Assembly (NCBI GenBank): GCA_963921935.1
Contig: OY998176.1
Span: forward strand, 170,620,445 to 170,684,444
Reading direction: 5' to 3'
DNA: 64,000 nt
DNA from: Galeruca laticollis
Taxonomy: Eukaryota > Arthropoda > Insecta > Coleoptera > Chrysomelidae
The position numbers and the translations under genes were made by a program. This document shows positions 19,922 to 30,600 of the stretch, in pieces; the stretch's first letter is position 1; each line of letters opens with the position of its first letter. The notes beneath the pieces were generated by a model. That model searched no databases. It worked only from the letters and a program-made list of their open reading frames with translations, and had not been told where the DNA came from.

Positions 19922-21600
19922 CCCCTGTCCCACTATAAAAATTTGTATAAAATTTTTTATAAAAACATTTTATAAAAATTACGTCACATTAAAACTTTTT
20001 ATAAAAATGGATGTCGTGTCCAACTGTAAACATTTCCATAAATATTTTTATAAAAATGGTCTGCTGAGACAACTATAACATTGCCTTTAATGTCGATTCA
20101 GATTATGAAATATCCCAAAATATTAACTTTAAAGTTATTAAATATGAAAATATTCAAAATCATTATACATAAGCTGAAGTTAGTCTGACTTGTGTTCATA
20201 GATAAAGATAACCTGCATAGAGAAATAAACATATTATATTATTATTTGTTTATGATAACCTGCTTGTGTTTCTCAATGTAAGTCATAGAGAAAAGTATAA
20301 TAAGAGTTTATGTATTATCAGTTGGCATCACGTTGATCGGAGTGCCACTAGTTATGTGTACCAAAACTAATTTTTACAGGCGGGATATTCAAATTTGTTA
20401 GTTTCAATTATGGGTAGATAAATTTTACAATTTGTCTTAAAATTGTTTATTAGGTATAATTATATTTAATTTTTTGTGATGAAATAATTAAAATAAATAA
20501 TTTTAAGACAAATAATTTAGATAAATAACAAAAAAATACACATTTGAATGTTTTATTAATACCTCCATAATAACATAAAAAAATTTATTAAATTATTTGC
20601 CTATTAAACATAGGACATTTATATATTGTTCTGTATACATTATCAACTTTATAATTCTTATTTTATATTTGGATTGTTAGTAGTTAACATTAATATCACA
20701 AAATGAGAAGAAATCTGATTAAATTATCATAGTTCAAAAGCTTGGACAGTATATGGGTGTTTTTACTATATTAAACTATATATTTAGAGGTGTATAATAT
20801 GACATGGCTGTAAAGATAAAACAAATTTAAGAAGTCTTTAGCGTAATGTACTTGTAAATGCATTATAAATTTAAAAAAATATTTTGATCTAAACTCCAAA
20901 TTGCGAAGTGGCCAAAAATATTCTACCTAGTGATGACATAATAAAGGTCACTTACTCTTATTTACATGATTAAATGTAAAATATCCTCAACCTATTAAAA
21001 AAGAAACTAATCCTACTCACTCTTACACCATATTTCCGCGTTTATAATCTTTGTCATATTTTTAGGAATTTTTATTTTTGACCTTTTTGCCAAAGACAAT
21101 TTACAAAATCATAATTATACTTTTTTCTATAGACATTGGCCATAAACTTTGGTTTTCGAGTTTCAAATCGTGAAACTGTGCGGGCGTCCTTAAATTCAAA
21201 CTTCCTCGATGCTGGTGGGGTATAAACATCCAATCACTTTACTAGTTCCGTAAAAATTATAGACACTGTTCTATTTCATAAAAACATTTTATAAAAAGGT
21301 TATCCATAGATAACCTTTATGTAGGGAGAAGTTTATCTATGATTCTACGTAAGAAGCACCATAAAAGTATGTTTACCGGAAATTATTCTTATAAAAATGT
21401 GTTCTGTCCCATTAAAAAAATGGTTTTCATCTATGATTTTTATAAAAACATTTTACGTGACGTCATGAAAATAGAAGCACCATAAAAATATTTTTAGGAG
21501 ATGTAATTTTTATAAAAATTTGTATTGTCACACTATCATAATGGTGTTTATAAAATTTTTAATAAAAGTTTTTATACAAATTTTTACAGTGGGACAGGGG
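19922..21600. mobile_element. Non-autonomous element with CCCCTGTCCCAC termini
   Basis: Ends are CCCCTGTCCCACTATAAAAA and, inverted, the same with one change (GTGGGACAGGGG at 21589-21600). Subterminal regions of ~150 bp on each side are full of TATAAAAA and TTTTATAAAAAC phrases in both orientations, like transposase-binding repeats. The 1.68-kb interior has no gene. Target duplication could not be resolved (left flank TTATG, right flank TATTT), so the superfamily is open. Confidence 0.65.
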
Positions 21601-22302
21601 TATTTTACATTATTATTCTGTATTGTTATTTTTGATAGTGATTATAATTCTTGAATAGTTGACATTGTTGTCAAATAATTCTTAAAGAATGACAATTTGA
21701 AAATTATTGATAAGAGTTGACAATTAGTTGGTATATCGTAAACGTCACTCACTAAATTAATACATTATTTTCGAACTTATAGTCTGTTTCTTATTGACTG
21801 ACAGCACGCGAAAACGTCACAGATGATAGTCAGGTAGTAAAGCATAAGCGACACAGTTCATCTGAGGAATTTATATACTATTTAATTTTATACCCGATCT
21901 GATATATAAAGGTAATATAAATGTACATTTGGTTAGTTAAAACAACTAACTGACCTTCATACAGTTAAAACAATAAATTATTTTTGAAATTATCTTGTAA
22001 CGCAACTATTCTGACTGAATATTTCATTAATTATCTTGAGAATTTGGAGCAGGTCCATTCTTGGGAGACATAATAACAAACCATTTATCAATCCATTCTC
22101 CAGATAATTACTTTCTGATTTTCGAAATGTTGATAATTAATTTTCCAAGAAACATTACCATAGGGTCCTACTAGGGATTGTCCCAATGACTACTTAGAAA
22201 TTTTGCAGGTATATACGGTGAAACTTGGTCTCGCCCAAGTTTGAATAATTTGTTTTGCTTAGAGTCGCTAATGTTTCATGAGTGTTAACTGTATTGTGAA
22301 AA

Positions 22303-22594
22303 ATGTCTTCAAGTTTTACCCCAGTAAGTGTAAGAGCGTGATTAGCTTACAAACAAAGACTGTAGTGTTAAATGTGCATGATGCTATTGTACATCAAATG
22401 TCGGCTGCTACTGTTAGAAATATAGCTTAGACATGTTCCAATATGACAGGAGTTAGTGAATCTACTATTTACAGGCTTCTAAGAGAGAGGAAAAATGGAA
22501 ATATATCTCCACCTAAAAAGTCAACTGGGAGAAAACCATTTGACCTTGATGAACATATGCAAAATACAATAAGACGAAAACTACATGAATTATA
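22303..22594 (+). pseudogene. DD82E transposase, N-terminal part
   Basis: Begins at about ATG 22303 and is broken by a TGA near 22339, further frameshifts and a TAG near 22430. The best part (22443-22594) reads T-G-V-S-E-S-T-I-Y-R-L-L, a helix-turn-helix recognition helix, then a basic G-R-K-P segment like the minor-groove-binding hook of Tc1/mariner proteins. Coding sequence is cut at 22594 by the LTR insert and resumes at 24882. Confidence 0.7.
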
Positions 22595-23056
22595 TTGTAA
22601 AGTTTTTGTTATTTATTTAAACAATAAACGGGTGGGATGAATTTTGAACACACGATATGGCTACTTACTAATTTATTTAAGCACTAACTCACTAACACTT
22701 AATTTATATGTACTTAACTGATCACTTTTATATCAACACTTTTATATTCAATTATTCACTGTTTATTTGTGAAGATCACTCGACTGGGCCACTGATCCGT
22801 CTTTTTTATATACTAGTGTCTTTCTTTTACTAGAGAATTCTGGACTGCGGCTTACACAAAACAAATGCCTTTCATGATATTTCTCGATTGCCGGCTCAAT
22901 CATCAAAAGACCTTCCGAGAACATGTCTATAAAAACTGTCACAATAAATCCCAATAGACCTTCTCATAATTCGGCGCGCTCGCCATTTTTTAACTCCGTT
23001 AACATAAGGTTACAGGACCGTACTTAGTATCTGCTTCGGTGTGCGAGTTCGTAACA
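22595..23056 (-). repeat. Full LTR of macrodomain-bearing gypsy subfamily
   Basis: 462 bp, TGTTACG...TTTACA on the minus strand, related to the LTRs at 13304 and 17236, mainly in its 3' half (TAAGTAGCCATA, TCCCACCCGTTT). A TATA-like TATATAAAAAAG precedes the 3' half. The polypurine tract AAGGAGGGGG lies just upstream (about 23060-23069). Confidence 0.8.
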
Positions 23057-23549
23057 GTACCCCCTCCTTAAATGAAAGTTCCTCCTGGAACTTTTGTGTA
23101 GCCGAGACTGGATGTTTGAATCGGTAACTGACTCCATTTCTACACTTTCCGATCTTATGGAAATAGCAGGGCACCGTCTTCATCGGAAACTGATAACGGG
23201 GGTTGTAGCTGCAAATTAATATCTGGACACCGGTATCTCTAAAGATAACCTCTACCATATTCCTGATAACTCGCCAATCCAACTGATTACTCGCTATCTT
23301 AGGCATAGCCAGTTTCTTCACGCTAGATTCTAACACATGGTCTCGGAGGTGTCGAAGTGCTTCTCACACATCGCGGTAGGTAGATCGATCTTGAAATTTT
23401 CAGTTACCACGTGGAAGACGTACCGCGAATTATGTTCCAGTTTCAGTGTCTTGCTAGGGGCTGGAATCTGGTCCTCAAGTTTTTCTAATTGCCCGAACTT
23501 CTTTCGAAAGACGGTTGCCAACCCTCGTGCGTTCTTGATACGGTCGGGA
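23057..23549 (-). pseudogene. Macrodomain/CCCH fragment, array copy 1
   Basis: Covers the macrodomain from A-R-G-L-A-T-V-F to the end, then the CCCH region, as in 16780-17230. Damage compared with that frame: a one-base loss changes frame after V-T-E-N, which also turns the TARG1-like Lys into Glu; a Trp codon becomes TGA; and Cys 3 of the CCCH finger is Tyr. It continues past the finger to T-R-T-P-K-Q-I-L and into the LTR. Confidence 0.75.
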
Positions 23550-23969
23550 CACTAACTCACTAACACTTAATTTATATGTACCTAACTCATCACTTGAATT
23601 TAATTTATATGCACACAAACCTAATTATTAATTTATATCAACACTTTTATATTCACTCATTTACTGTTTATTTGTCAAGATCACTTTATCAACTAATTGG
23701 TCCACTGATCGGTCTTTTTTATATACTAGTGTCTTTTTTTTACTAGAGAATTCTGGACTGCGGCTTACACAAAACAAATGCCTTTCGCGATATTTCTCGA
23801 TTGCCGGCTCAATCATCGAAAGACCTTCCGAGAACATGTCTATAAAAACTGTCACAATAAATCCCAATAGACCTTCTCATAATTCGGCGCGCTCGCCATT
23901 TTTTAACTCCGTTAAAATAAGGTTACAGGACCGTACTTAGTATCTGCTTCGGTGTGCGAGTTCGTAACA
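23550..23969 (-). repeat. Partial LTR, array unit 1
   Basis: LTR missing its 3' ~80 bp, joined directly to coding sequence at 23549/23550. Confidence 0.75.
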
Positions 23970-24462
23970 GTACCCCCTCCTTGAATGAAAGTTCCTCCTG
24001 GAACTTCTGTGTAGCCGAGACTGGATGTTTGAATCGGTAACTGACTCCATTTCTACACTTTCCGATCTTATGGAAATAGCAGGGCACCGTCTTCATCGGA
24101 AACTTATAACGGGGGTTGTAGCTGCAAATTAATATCTGGACACCGGTATCTCTAAAGATAACCTCTACCATATTCCTGATAACTCGCCAATCCAACTGGT
24201 TACTCGCTATCTTAGGCATAGCCAGTTTCTTCACGCTGGATTCTAACACATGGTCTCGGAGGTGTCGAAGTGCTTCTCACACATCGCGGTAGGTAGATCG
24301 ATCTTGAAATTTTCAGTTACCACGTGGAAGACGTACCGCGAATTATGTTTCAGTTTCAGTGTCTTGCTAGGGGCTGGAATCTGGTCCTCAAGTTTTTCTA
24401 ATCGCCCGAACTTCTTTCGAAAGATGGTTGCCAACCCTCGTGCGTTCTTGATACGGTCGGGA
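23970..24462 (-). pseudogene. Macrodomain/CCCH fragment, array copy 2
   Basis: Almost identical to the copy at 23057-23549, with the same frameshift, the same Trp-to-stop change and the same Cys-to-Tyr change. The lesions therefore predate the duplication. Only a handful of substitutions separate the copies by eye. Confidence 0.75.
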
Positions 24463-24877
24463 CACTAACTCACTAACACTTAATTTATATGTACCTAACT
24501 AATCACTTGAATTTAATTTATATGCACACAAACTTAATTATTAATTTATATCAACACTTTTATATTCACTCATTTACTGTTTATTTGTCAAGATCACTTT
24601 ATCAACTAATTGGTCCGCTGATCGGTCCTTTTTATATACTAGTGTTTTTACTACAGAATTCTGGACTGCGGCTTACACAAAACAAATGTCTTTCGCGATA
24701 TTTCTCGATTGCCGGCTCAATCGTTAAAAGACCTTCCGAGAACATGTCTATAAAAACTGTCACAATAAATCCCAATAGACCTCATCAGAATTCGGCGGTC
24801 TCGCCATTTTTTAACTCCGTTAACATAAGGTTACAGGACCGTACTTAGTATCTGCTTCGGTGTGCGAGTTCGTAACA
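24463..24877 (-). repeat. Partial LTR, array unit 2
   Basis: Same truncation point as the LTR at 23550-23969. Its outer end (24877) is the element boundary next to the ATAT duplication. Confidence 0.75.
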
Positions 24878-24881
24878 ATAT

Positions 24882-25713
24882 TTGAAAAAATAGATCCCAA
24901 CCTTTGACATAATTCTGAGAATGGTGAAGGAGGACGAGAATTCGCCTGACATAGGGCAAAAAACTTTGTGGAAAATATTACACAAATTAAATTTTACTTG
25001 GGAGAAGCAGAGTCGCAAATCAGTGCTAATCGACAACGAAGAAATAATATGTTGGAGACGCCAGTATTCACGAGATATCCGAAAATACAGACAGGAGGGA
25101 AGAAAAATCTATTATCTAGATGAGACATGGCTCAATAAAGGACATTCAGTGATAAAAATATGGCAGGACAAAAGTATTCAAACCAGTCGTCAAGCTTTCA
25201 TAGAAGGTTTATCTACTAGACTGAAAACTCCTATCGCTGAATGTGGCCGACTAATAATAACGCATATTGGATGCAATCAAGGGTTCGATGAGGGTGGTTT
25301 ACTGGAGTTTCAGTCAATATCAACTAAAGACTATCATGAAGAAATGACTGCAGATGTATTTTACACAAATGGTCGAATTAATTCCAAATATTGCTGTAAT
25401 TGTTATGGACAATGCCACTTATCATTCGTGATTAACAGAAAATCTTCCATCTACCTCTTGGAGAAAAGCTGATATTAGAAACTGGCTAATCGTAAAAGAT
25501 ATACCATTTGAAGATGATATGTTGGAAAAAGAACTCTTAAAGGTTGCTTCAGATCACAAGCTGCAATTTAAAAAGTTTGTTATTGATGAAATAGCCAAGA
25601 ATCGTGGAATAACAGTACTTCGTTTGCCGCCATACCATTGTGAATTAAATGCAATAGAGTTAATATGGGCCCAAATAAAAGGTTATGTAGCTAGACATAA
25701 TAAAAAAATTTGA
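24882..25713 (+). pseudogene. DD82E transposase, catalytic part
   Basis: This is the DDE/D catalytic core of an IS630-Tc1-mariner type transposase, which cuts the element ends and joins them to TA. Landmarks: Y-Y-L-D-E-T-W (first Asp, about 25118), I-V-M-D-N-A (second Asp, about 25410) and Y-H-C-E-L-N-A-I-E (Glu, about 25657). By hand count 82 positions separate the second Asp and the Glu, including one stop codon. This is the spacing that defines the DD82E (Sailor) group, against 34-41 in common mariners. Lesions: a stop a few codons into this part, a frameshift near 25365 and TGA at about 25429. The C-terminus ends naturally at 25713. Confidence 0.8.
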
Positions 25714-26160
25714 ACTGTAATGTTGACCGAATCTAATTAAATAAGCAAAATGAACTAATATCGTAATCTCCGCCACTGCCGCACTGTTTATCCTTTTGCT
25801 GGCATTGTTCAGTTTTATTACCATATTGTATTTTGAGCTGAAACAGGGATGTACAGATAACCAATACAGACACCTACTTATTTTGCATTGGAATTTTAGT
25901 GTTTACTTGTAAATTTCTTAGGATCACTCTGTAAGAGATAATTTTCTATTTGAATAATTAATGAGGCTACTGTGCTGTCAGACATTAAGAAATAGACTAT
26001 AGTGCAAAAATTCATACGTTTTTCATAAAAATGGCTTTCAAATGAGACGGGTTTTGAAGAACTTGAATTTTATTTCAATTTATGGGGTTTCAGAACAAGT
26101 AAAACTTTTTATCCAGAATGACATTTTTCACTAAAACTTATATTTAAACATTTTCCACAT

Positions 26161-26569
26161 TTTATACAAGATCGAAAAAAATAGATTGGGTATAGACAGA
26201 AATATGTAAGAGAACAAATTCGACTCAAAAGTGCTGTGTAGAACCGGCTGGGATCTGACCTATAAGGCATCTACAGAATAGCCAACTTGAATTCAAGTCA
26301 CTTCTAGTTTGAAAACGGTATGACAGTGTCTATTGTCAATGTCAACTATTTTCGGAACCGCAGAGAAAGTACACATCGTTAAGTGGTACTTGGGGTAATT
26401 TTGTAAAAGATACTATATATCTATTTATAGCGGCTTTTGCATATAGAACTATACCTACGGAAGTGAATGATTCGATTCGTTATAGAAATTAAGAAAATAG
26501 CTCTCTTTTTCAGAGAATACTGTAGGTAATTTGAAAACTTTTGGGGGGCAAAAGGAATAGTGAAGCGAA
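26161..26569. other. No gene recognised
   Basis: AT-rich spacer between the DD82E element and the RTE-like LINE. Nothing recognisable. Confidence 0.45.
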
Positions 26570-27556
26570 TATATGACACTGCTTTCCGTTAGTGTCATTT
26601 AGCCTCTCCAACTCTATTCCGACTTTCATATCCAAGTTGGTGTCCTCTGGTAACCTGAGCAACCCCGTGAAAGTTCGAGGCTTCCAATCTCGGTGAGAAA
26701 CAGGGTCAGGGCAAAAGAAATTGGAAGAATTGGTTCTGCGAAGAATAGGGGGTTGAGGAGTCGGGCCTGCTACCCGTCACTCTTAAAAATTATTATGAAA
26801 AAATCACCCCTACACAGTCTCGGAATCTGGATGGTACAAATGGTATAAGACTTATGTGAAGAAGCAATATGAGAATCAGAAATTGAAGTATACAAGGAAT
26901 ATCAATGAAACAAACAGAAATACTCTGAGAAATTGAAAAATTAGATATTGATATTATTATGTTGAGTCCGCATCAGTAGATATGTACGTAGTACGTCGCT
27001 GTTCGTCGGGGTATTTATTGATGTGGAGGGATTGAAGTACCAACCCGGCGCGTCTCCAGGTGGCGTATAGGAGAAGGGCCTCTGAGATGATTTTATATGA
27101 GGAGGAGGTCTGCGGGGAAATACCTGGGGCTCGTTGTGTCTAAAAACTCAACTGGCAGCCCTCGAATACCCTGCCGCGGACCAACTTCACCTGTCCCAGC
27201 TGTAGTATCATGGCTAAGGGATTGCACACAGTTACTATACCGGGTGAAATTCCGAACTTACCTCTAAATCACCTGTTATACCAATGTGTCCAGGCTGTCT
27301 CTGGTCAAGTCTCGCGGGCCAGTGTGATGGGGGGGGGGGGGGGTCTTGGCTTTACTGCCCGGACCAAGAGGAGAGAACCTCAATAAAAACCCAAATTCAA
27401 GGTGGGAAACCGGGCCGAAGAATGCGTGGTTATATAGAAGAATAGTCCTTACTGGTTTCGACCTTGGAGCAGCGGGGGGAACTCCATTGTATTGAATCCC
27501 TTACCTCTGCATGCGGGGCTCTGCAGCGGTGAACCGTAGCTTCTCGTGGATCACTC

Positions 27557-28429
27557 ATGGAAAGAAAAAGTAAAACTTCCACCGGAAAAGTAGTGGAGAA
27601 AACCTCCACCTCTTCATCCGGGCACCTCACAGAGGGAAAAAAGGCCAAACGGCACAAAGGTCGTATGCCGTTCGACCTCCCAAAAGCGGGAGAACCGGGC
27701 GGCATAGACGACCCACTGAGAAAAGGTCTCAGTGGAGCAGGGGTGCGGAAATACCTGCGTCTCCTCAATCAGGGAATATCCCCTGAAGAGGCCAGGAAGC
27801 CGGTAACTCAGCGCCCAACTCCCCCGAAGGAATCACCAACGAGGAAAACAAAGCTTAAAAGAGACCCGGAGGATATTACTCCTCCGCTTAGGCATCACAG
27901 CAAGAAATCAAAAACAGCTGCGACGGTAACCGGGCAAGCCACTGCTTACGCAGCAGCTGTCAAAACAGAGAAATCTTTTAGGGTGGGAATAATGCCCAAG
28001 GATTATCCTCGGGTCATCCTGAAAGCGGAGCAGCTCTCCACACTGGAAGACACTCTGGTGGAAGAGCTGTGCCAGAACAAAGAGAAGGGAATCCACTTCT
28101 CAGGTATCTATTTCCGTTGTGGAATGATACTGGTGGACTGTGGGTCACAAGAATCGGCAGACTGGCTTATGAAGTCAGCGCCGAAATTAAACTCTTGGAA
28201 AGGACCCGAATTGGTGGCTCGAAGTGGAGACGACATCCCAAAGCCGGTCACCATAACAGTGTTCTTCCCAAGAAGCCAAGACATGAAACTGGAGAAGATC
28301 CTCCAACTTGTCGAGGTTCAAAACTCCAACCTCAGTACTGAGGCTTGGAAGATCCTAAACAGTACAGCACGAGGAAAAACCTCGATAAAGTTCAAAGGCT
28401 TGCATGTGTGTGCATCACTGGAGCTATGA
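27557..28429 (+). CDS. LINE ORF1, DUF4780-like RNA-binding protein
   Basis: 290 codons from ATG 27557, intact. The first ~130 residues are basic and Ser/Thr/Pro rich, without predicted structure. Residues ~135-285 resemble the DUF4780 region of insect LINE Gag-like proteins: R-V-G-I-M-P-K-D-Y-P, Q-L-S-T-L-E-D-T-L, G-M-I-L-V-D-C, S-W-K-G-P-E-L. Such proteins bind element RNA. The reading frame ends two codons before the RT remnant starts, where the internal deletion lies. No CCHC knuckles are present; they may have been lost with the deletion. Confidence 0.7.
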   Translation: MERKSKTSTGKVVEKTSTSSSGHLTEGKKAKRHKGRMPFDLPKAGEPGGIDDPLRKGLSGAGVRKYLRLLNQGISPEEARKPVTQRPTPPKESPTRKTKLKRDPEDITPPLRHHSKKSKTAATVTGQATAYAAAVKTEKSFRVGIMPKDYPRVILKAEQLSTLEDTLVEELCQNKEKGIHFSGIYFRCGMILVDCGSQESADWLMKSAPKLNSWKGPELVARSGDDIPKPVTITVFFPRSQDMKLEKILQLVEVQNSNLSTEAWKILNSTARGKTSIKFKGLHVCASLEL

Positions 28430-29545
28430 GAACGTGTCCAACTAGAGCATTTGAGATCATTACAGATCTCACACCTCTACATCTGGTGATAGAAAGATCT
28501 GCCTAAGAGGCAATTTTTAGAATATCTAAGGAAGGTTCAGGCAATGAGAGTATTAAAAATCAGGGAGCTTGGTCCTCTCTGACAAGATACACCTCATTAG
28601 CGAATCTTCCCAGTGACAAAATGATCAGGAAAGTAAACATCGAAAAGAATTTCACCACGATGCTAAATACGAAGAGAGACTGGGAAGGGCATACACCACC
28701 CAAACTCTCAAAGAAAACACCATTAGATGGTATACGGATGGTTCAAAAACCACCATTGAAGCAAGCGCTGGAGTATTTGGGCCTGGCACCAGATACTCAT
28801 TATCGTTAGGCTCCTTCCCGAGCGTCTTGCAGGCAAAAATACTTGCGATCGAAAGATGCGTGGAAATGAACCTAGAAATAAACTACCAGAATTGTGACAT
28901 ATCGATCCATTCTGATAGTCAAGTTGCTATCAAAGCATTGAGCTCCCATGTCATTGACTCAAAGTTGGCATGGGAGTGCCGAAGAAAACTTGATGAATTA
29001 GGCAAGAATAACAGGGTCTCTTTAGTCTGAGTTCCTGGCCACTCGGGAATCACGGGAAATGAAGAGGCGAATCCACTTGCCAGGAAACGAGCACAAATGC
29101 CCTTTATTGGCCCGGAGCCTTTCTGTGGTGTAGCAAAATGCTTCTACAAGAAAGAGTTTCGGAAGAAAGAAGAAACCGGAAGAGAAGCACTCTGGCGGTG
29201 CCTTCCAGGGTTGGAACATTCCAAAAAGTTCCTGGGGAACTTTGACCCTGCTAGATCCAAAAAATATTTGGACCTCAGTAAAGATAAACTACATCTCCTC
29301 ACGGGCTTTCTTACAGGACACTGCCGCCTTAGGAAGCACTTAATGAGAATAGGTCTAGCAGAGATTGACAAGTGTAGATTCTACGGGGAGGAGGATGAAA
29401 CTCCTGATCACCTAGTTCTGGAATGCCTCGTCATTGCAAGCTAACGCAAGGAATACTTTGGACAAGAAACTTGTATGAGTGAGGACCTAACCTCGTTGAA
29501 GCCGTCCCAAATACTAGAGTTCATTAGAACCTTGGAACTAGAAGG
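28430..29545 (+). pseudogene. LINE ORF2 C-terminus: RT tail, RNase H and terminal domain
   Basis: Sequence after the deletion matches the RT-to-RNase H connection (T-P-L-H-L-V-I-E-R-S-A). RNase H follows with W-Y-T-D-G-S-K (first Asp, ~28735), A-K-I-L-A-I-E (Glu, ~28850), I-H-S-D-S-Q-V-A (Asp, ~28910) and V-P-G-H-S-G-I-T-G-N-E-E-A (~29030-29070). The C-terminal part has L-T-G-H-C-R-L-R-K-H and a C-R-F-Y-G-E-E-D-E-T-P-D-H-L cysteine/histidine region. Several frame changes and stops interrupt it, for example TGA at 29028. RNase H degrades RNA in RNA/DNA hybrids during target-primed synthesis. Confidence 0.75.
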
Positions 29546-30023
29546 CGAGCTGTAGTAGTAGCGCGAAAAGCTCTGATAGGGGGGGGGGACAATAAACCTT
29601 TGGTTTCAGTGCACTGTAACCCAGTTAAAATCTAATCTAATCTATGTTGAGTACAAGAAAGAAAAAGAGACAAAGAGAAGGAATACTCGGAAAATATACT
29701 CATATTTGGAGTGCTGTACTCAAACAAGTTAGAGCAGCTAAAGGAGTGTCCATATTAATAATAAACATATGGAGAAAATGGATAGAAGATCACGAACTAA
29801 CTTGTGAAAGAATTTCAAAGATTAAGCTAAAAATATTTGGACAACCAACTACAAAATTGTTGGAGTGTACGCTGCAAATGTCAGTGCAACGCATATATAA
29901 AAAGAGCACCACACTAAATAATAAACTAGATACGATAAGGAAGCAACAATATATCTTATTCCGTAAGAAATGAAGACGAAGATTTAATAGCAGTATTGGA
30001 AATGATAAAAACAAAAACGATAA

Positions 30024-30600
30024 TTGTTATTAACCAATACGAGATCCCGGCATAAGAATGAACGGTTTAAGATTAAAACTGACTTTTCCGCAGTTCTGAG
30101 ATACCCTGAACAATATCTTATCATAAAATTGTCACTTGTATACACTTCGAAACTTCTTCAAGAATTACCAAAAATGAAGTATATCTGGATTGATAGCACC
30201 CGTTGTACTGACTCTAGTGAGCTGAAAATCAATAGAGTTCATCTGTAAGATTCCCTGAGTAATTTACATTCATAGAATGGCTTACTTATATTTACTCTGG
30301 AGGCTGTATCGTGCTAACAAACTGAAATTTATCCAAAAATGTTCTACTTGAAGTACCATAGCAACCATTGTACTGGCTTTGGTGAGCTGAAAATCAATAG
30401 GGTTCTTCGGAATCTGTATCGTGTTAACAAGACATGCTAGAAAAAGTAGTCGACGACAACGACGACGACTTACACACAGGATTTTTTTCAGAAACTTTTT
30501 TTTGTCTTGCTGTAAAACGAAAATATAACTCAAAAAATTCAAAAATTCCAACCGTTTTTTGAGGTAAACCAATACTTTTCTCGCAAAGAAGATAGGGTTG
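30024..30600 (+). repeat. ~172-bp repeat element, block 1
   Basis: Repeat phrases GGAGGCTGTATCGTGCTAAC, TCCAAAAATG and GAGCTGAAAATCAATAGGGTTC recur, for example from 30299 and 30412. The left edge holds the end motif related to GAACGGTTTAAGATTAAAACT. The right edge holds the other end: a CGAC-rich microsatellite (about 30449-30470) and AACCAATACTTTTCTCGC...GATAGGGTTGGGTGG. The same two ends bracket the blocks at 33.7 and 46.8-48.4 kb. Confidence 0.7.

Larger units (their letters stand above)
18794..21777 (+). mobile_element. Mariner-like transposon nested in DD82E left end
   Basis: Terminal inverted repeats AGTTCGAAAATA...TAATCTAGTGAGTGACGT (18794-~18840) and their complement at ~21735-21777 are flanked by TA on both sides (18792-18793, 21778-21779). 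The transposase relic occupies 18903-19847. A further element sits at 19922-21600. The flanking sequence closes perfectly onto the host inverted repeat when this element is removed in thought. Confidence 0.8.
22595..24877 (-). mobile_element. Tandem array of LTR and macrodomain-module fragments
   Basis: Minus orientation, flanked by ATAT on both sides (22591-22594, 24878-24881). Order on the minus strand: partial LTR (24877-24463), coding fragment (24462-23970), partial LTR (23969-23550), coding fragment (23549-23057), full LTR (23056-22595). The repeat period is 913 bp. Both partial LTRs end at the same base and join the same internal base (..GTTAGTG then TCCCGACCG). This suggests one deletion followed by tandem duplication. 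It sits in the DD82E transposase gene. Confidence 0.8.
18634..26160 (+). mobile_element. DD82E (Sailor-type) Tc1/mariner-superfamily transposon, multiply interrupted
   Basis: Inverted ends: 18634-18793 plus 21780-21812 on the left pair with about 25965-26160 on the right. Shared phrases include GTGAAAAATGTCATTCT, AACCCCAT and GACTGACAGCAC. The left repeat is interrupted exactly at a TA by the mariner 18794-21777. The transposase gene is interrupted at 22594/24878 by LTR material with an ATAT duplication. Without the inserts the element is about 2.3 kb. The exact outermost bases are uncertain by a few nucleotides. Confidence 0.7.
26968..29642 (+). mobile_element. LINE with DUF4780-like ORF1 and RNase H, internally deleted
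   Basis: Inserted with a 10-bp duplication TATGTTGAGT (26958-26967 and 29643-29652). It has a GC-rich 5' region with a 15-G run (27329-27343), ORF1 at 27557-28429, then the C-terminal part of ORF2, a 10-G run near 29579, and a 3' end with TAATCTAATCTA repeats. Endonuclease and RT are deleted at about 28430. RNase H places it among I/LOA/R1-related LINEs. Confidence 0.75.
26570..30020 (+). mobile_element. RTE-like LINE fragment split by another LINE
   Basis: The left piece (26570-26967) has a GC-rich 5' region and the first endonuclease strand (I-E-K-L-D-I-D-I-I-M-L-S). The right piece (29643-~30020) resumes with G-I-L-G-K-Y-T-H-I-W-S and R-A-A-K-G-V-S-I-L-I ... C-E-R-I, the pattern of apurinic-type endonucleases in RTE LINEs. 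RT sequence is missing. The ~172-bp repeat block begins at once downstream. Confidence 0.6.

Noticed and set aside
22595..24877. Regularly spaced repeats that might suggest a CRISPR-like or satellite array
   Set aside because: The 913-bp units are LTR plus coding fragments of one retrotransposon family with a target duplication; no short repeats or spacers are present.
27430..27768. 112-codon minus-strand frame at LINE ORF1 start
   Set aside because: Shadow of the GC-rich 5' end of the LINE; the plus-strand ORF1 explains the codons.
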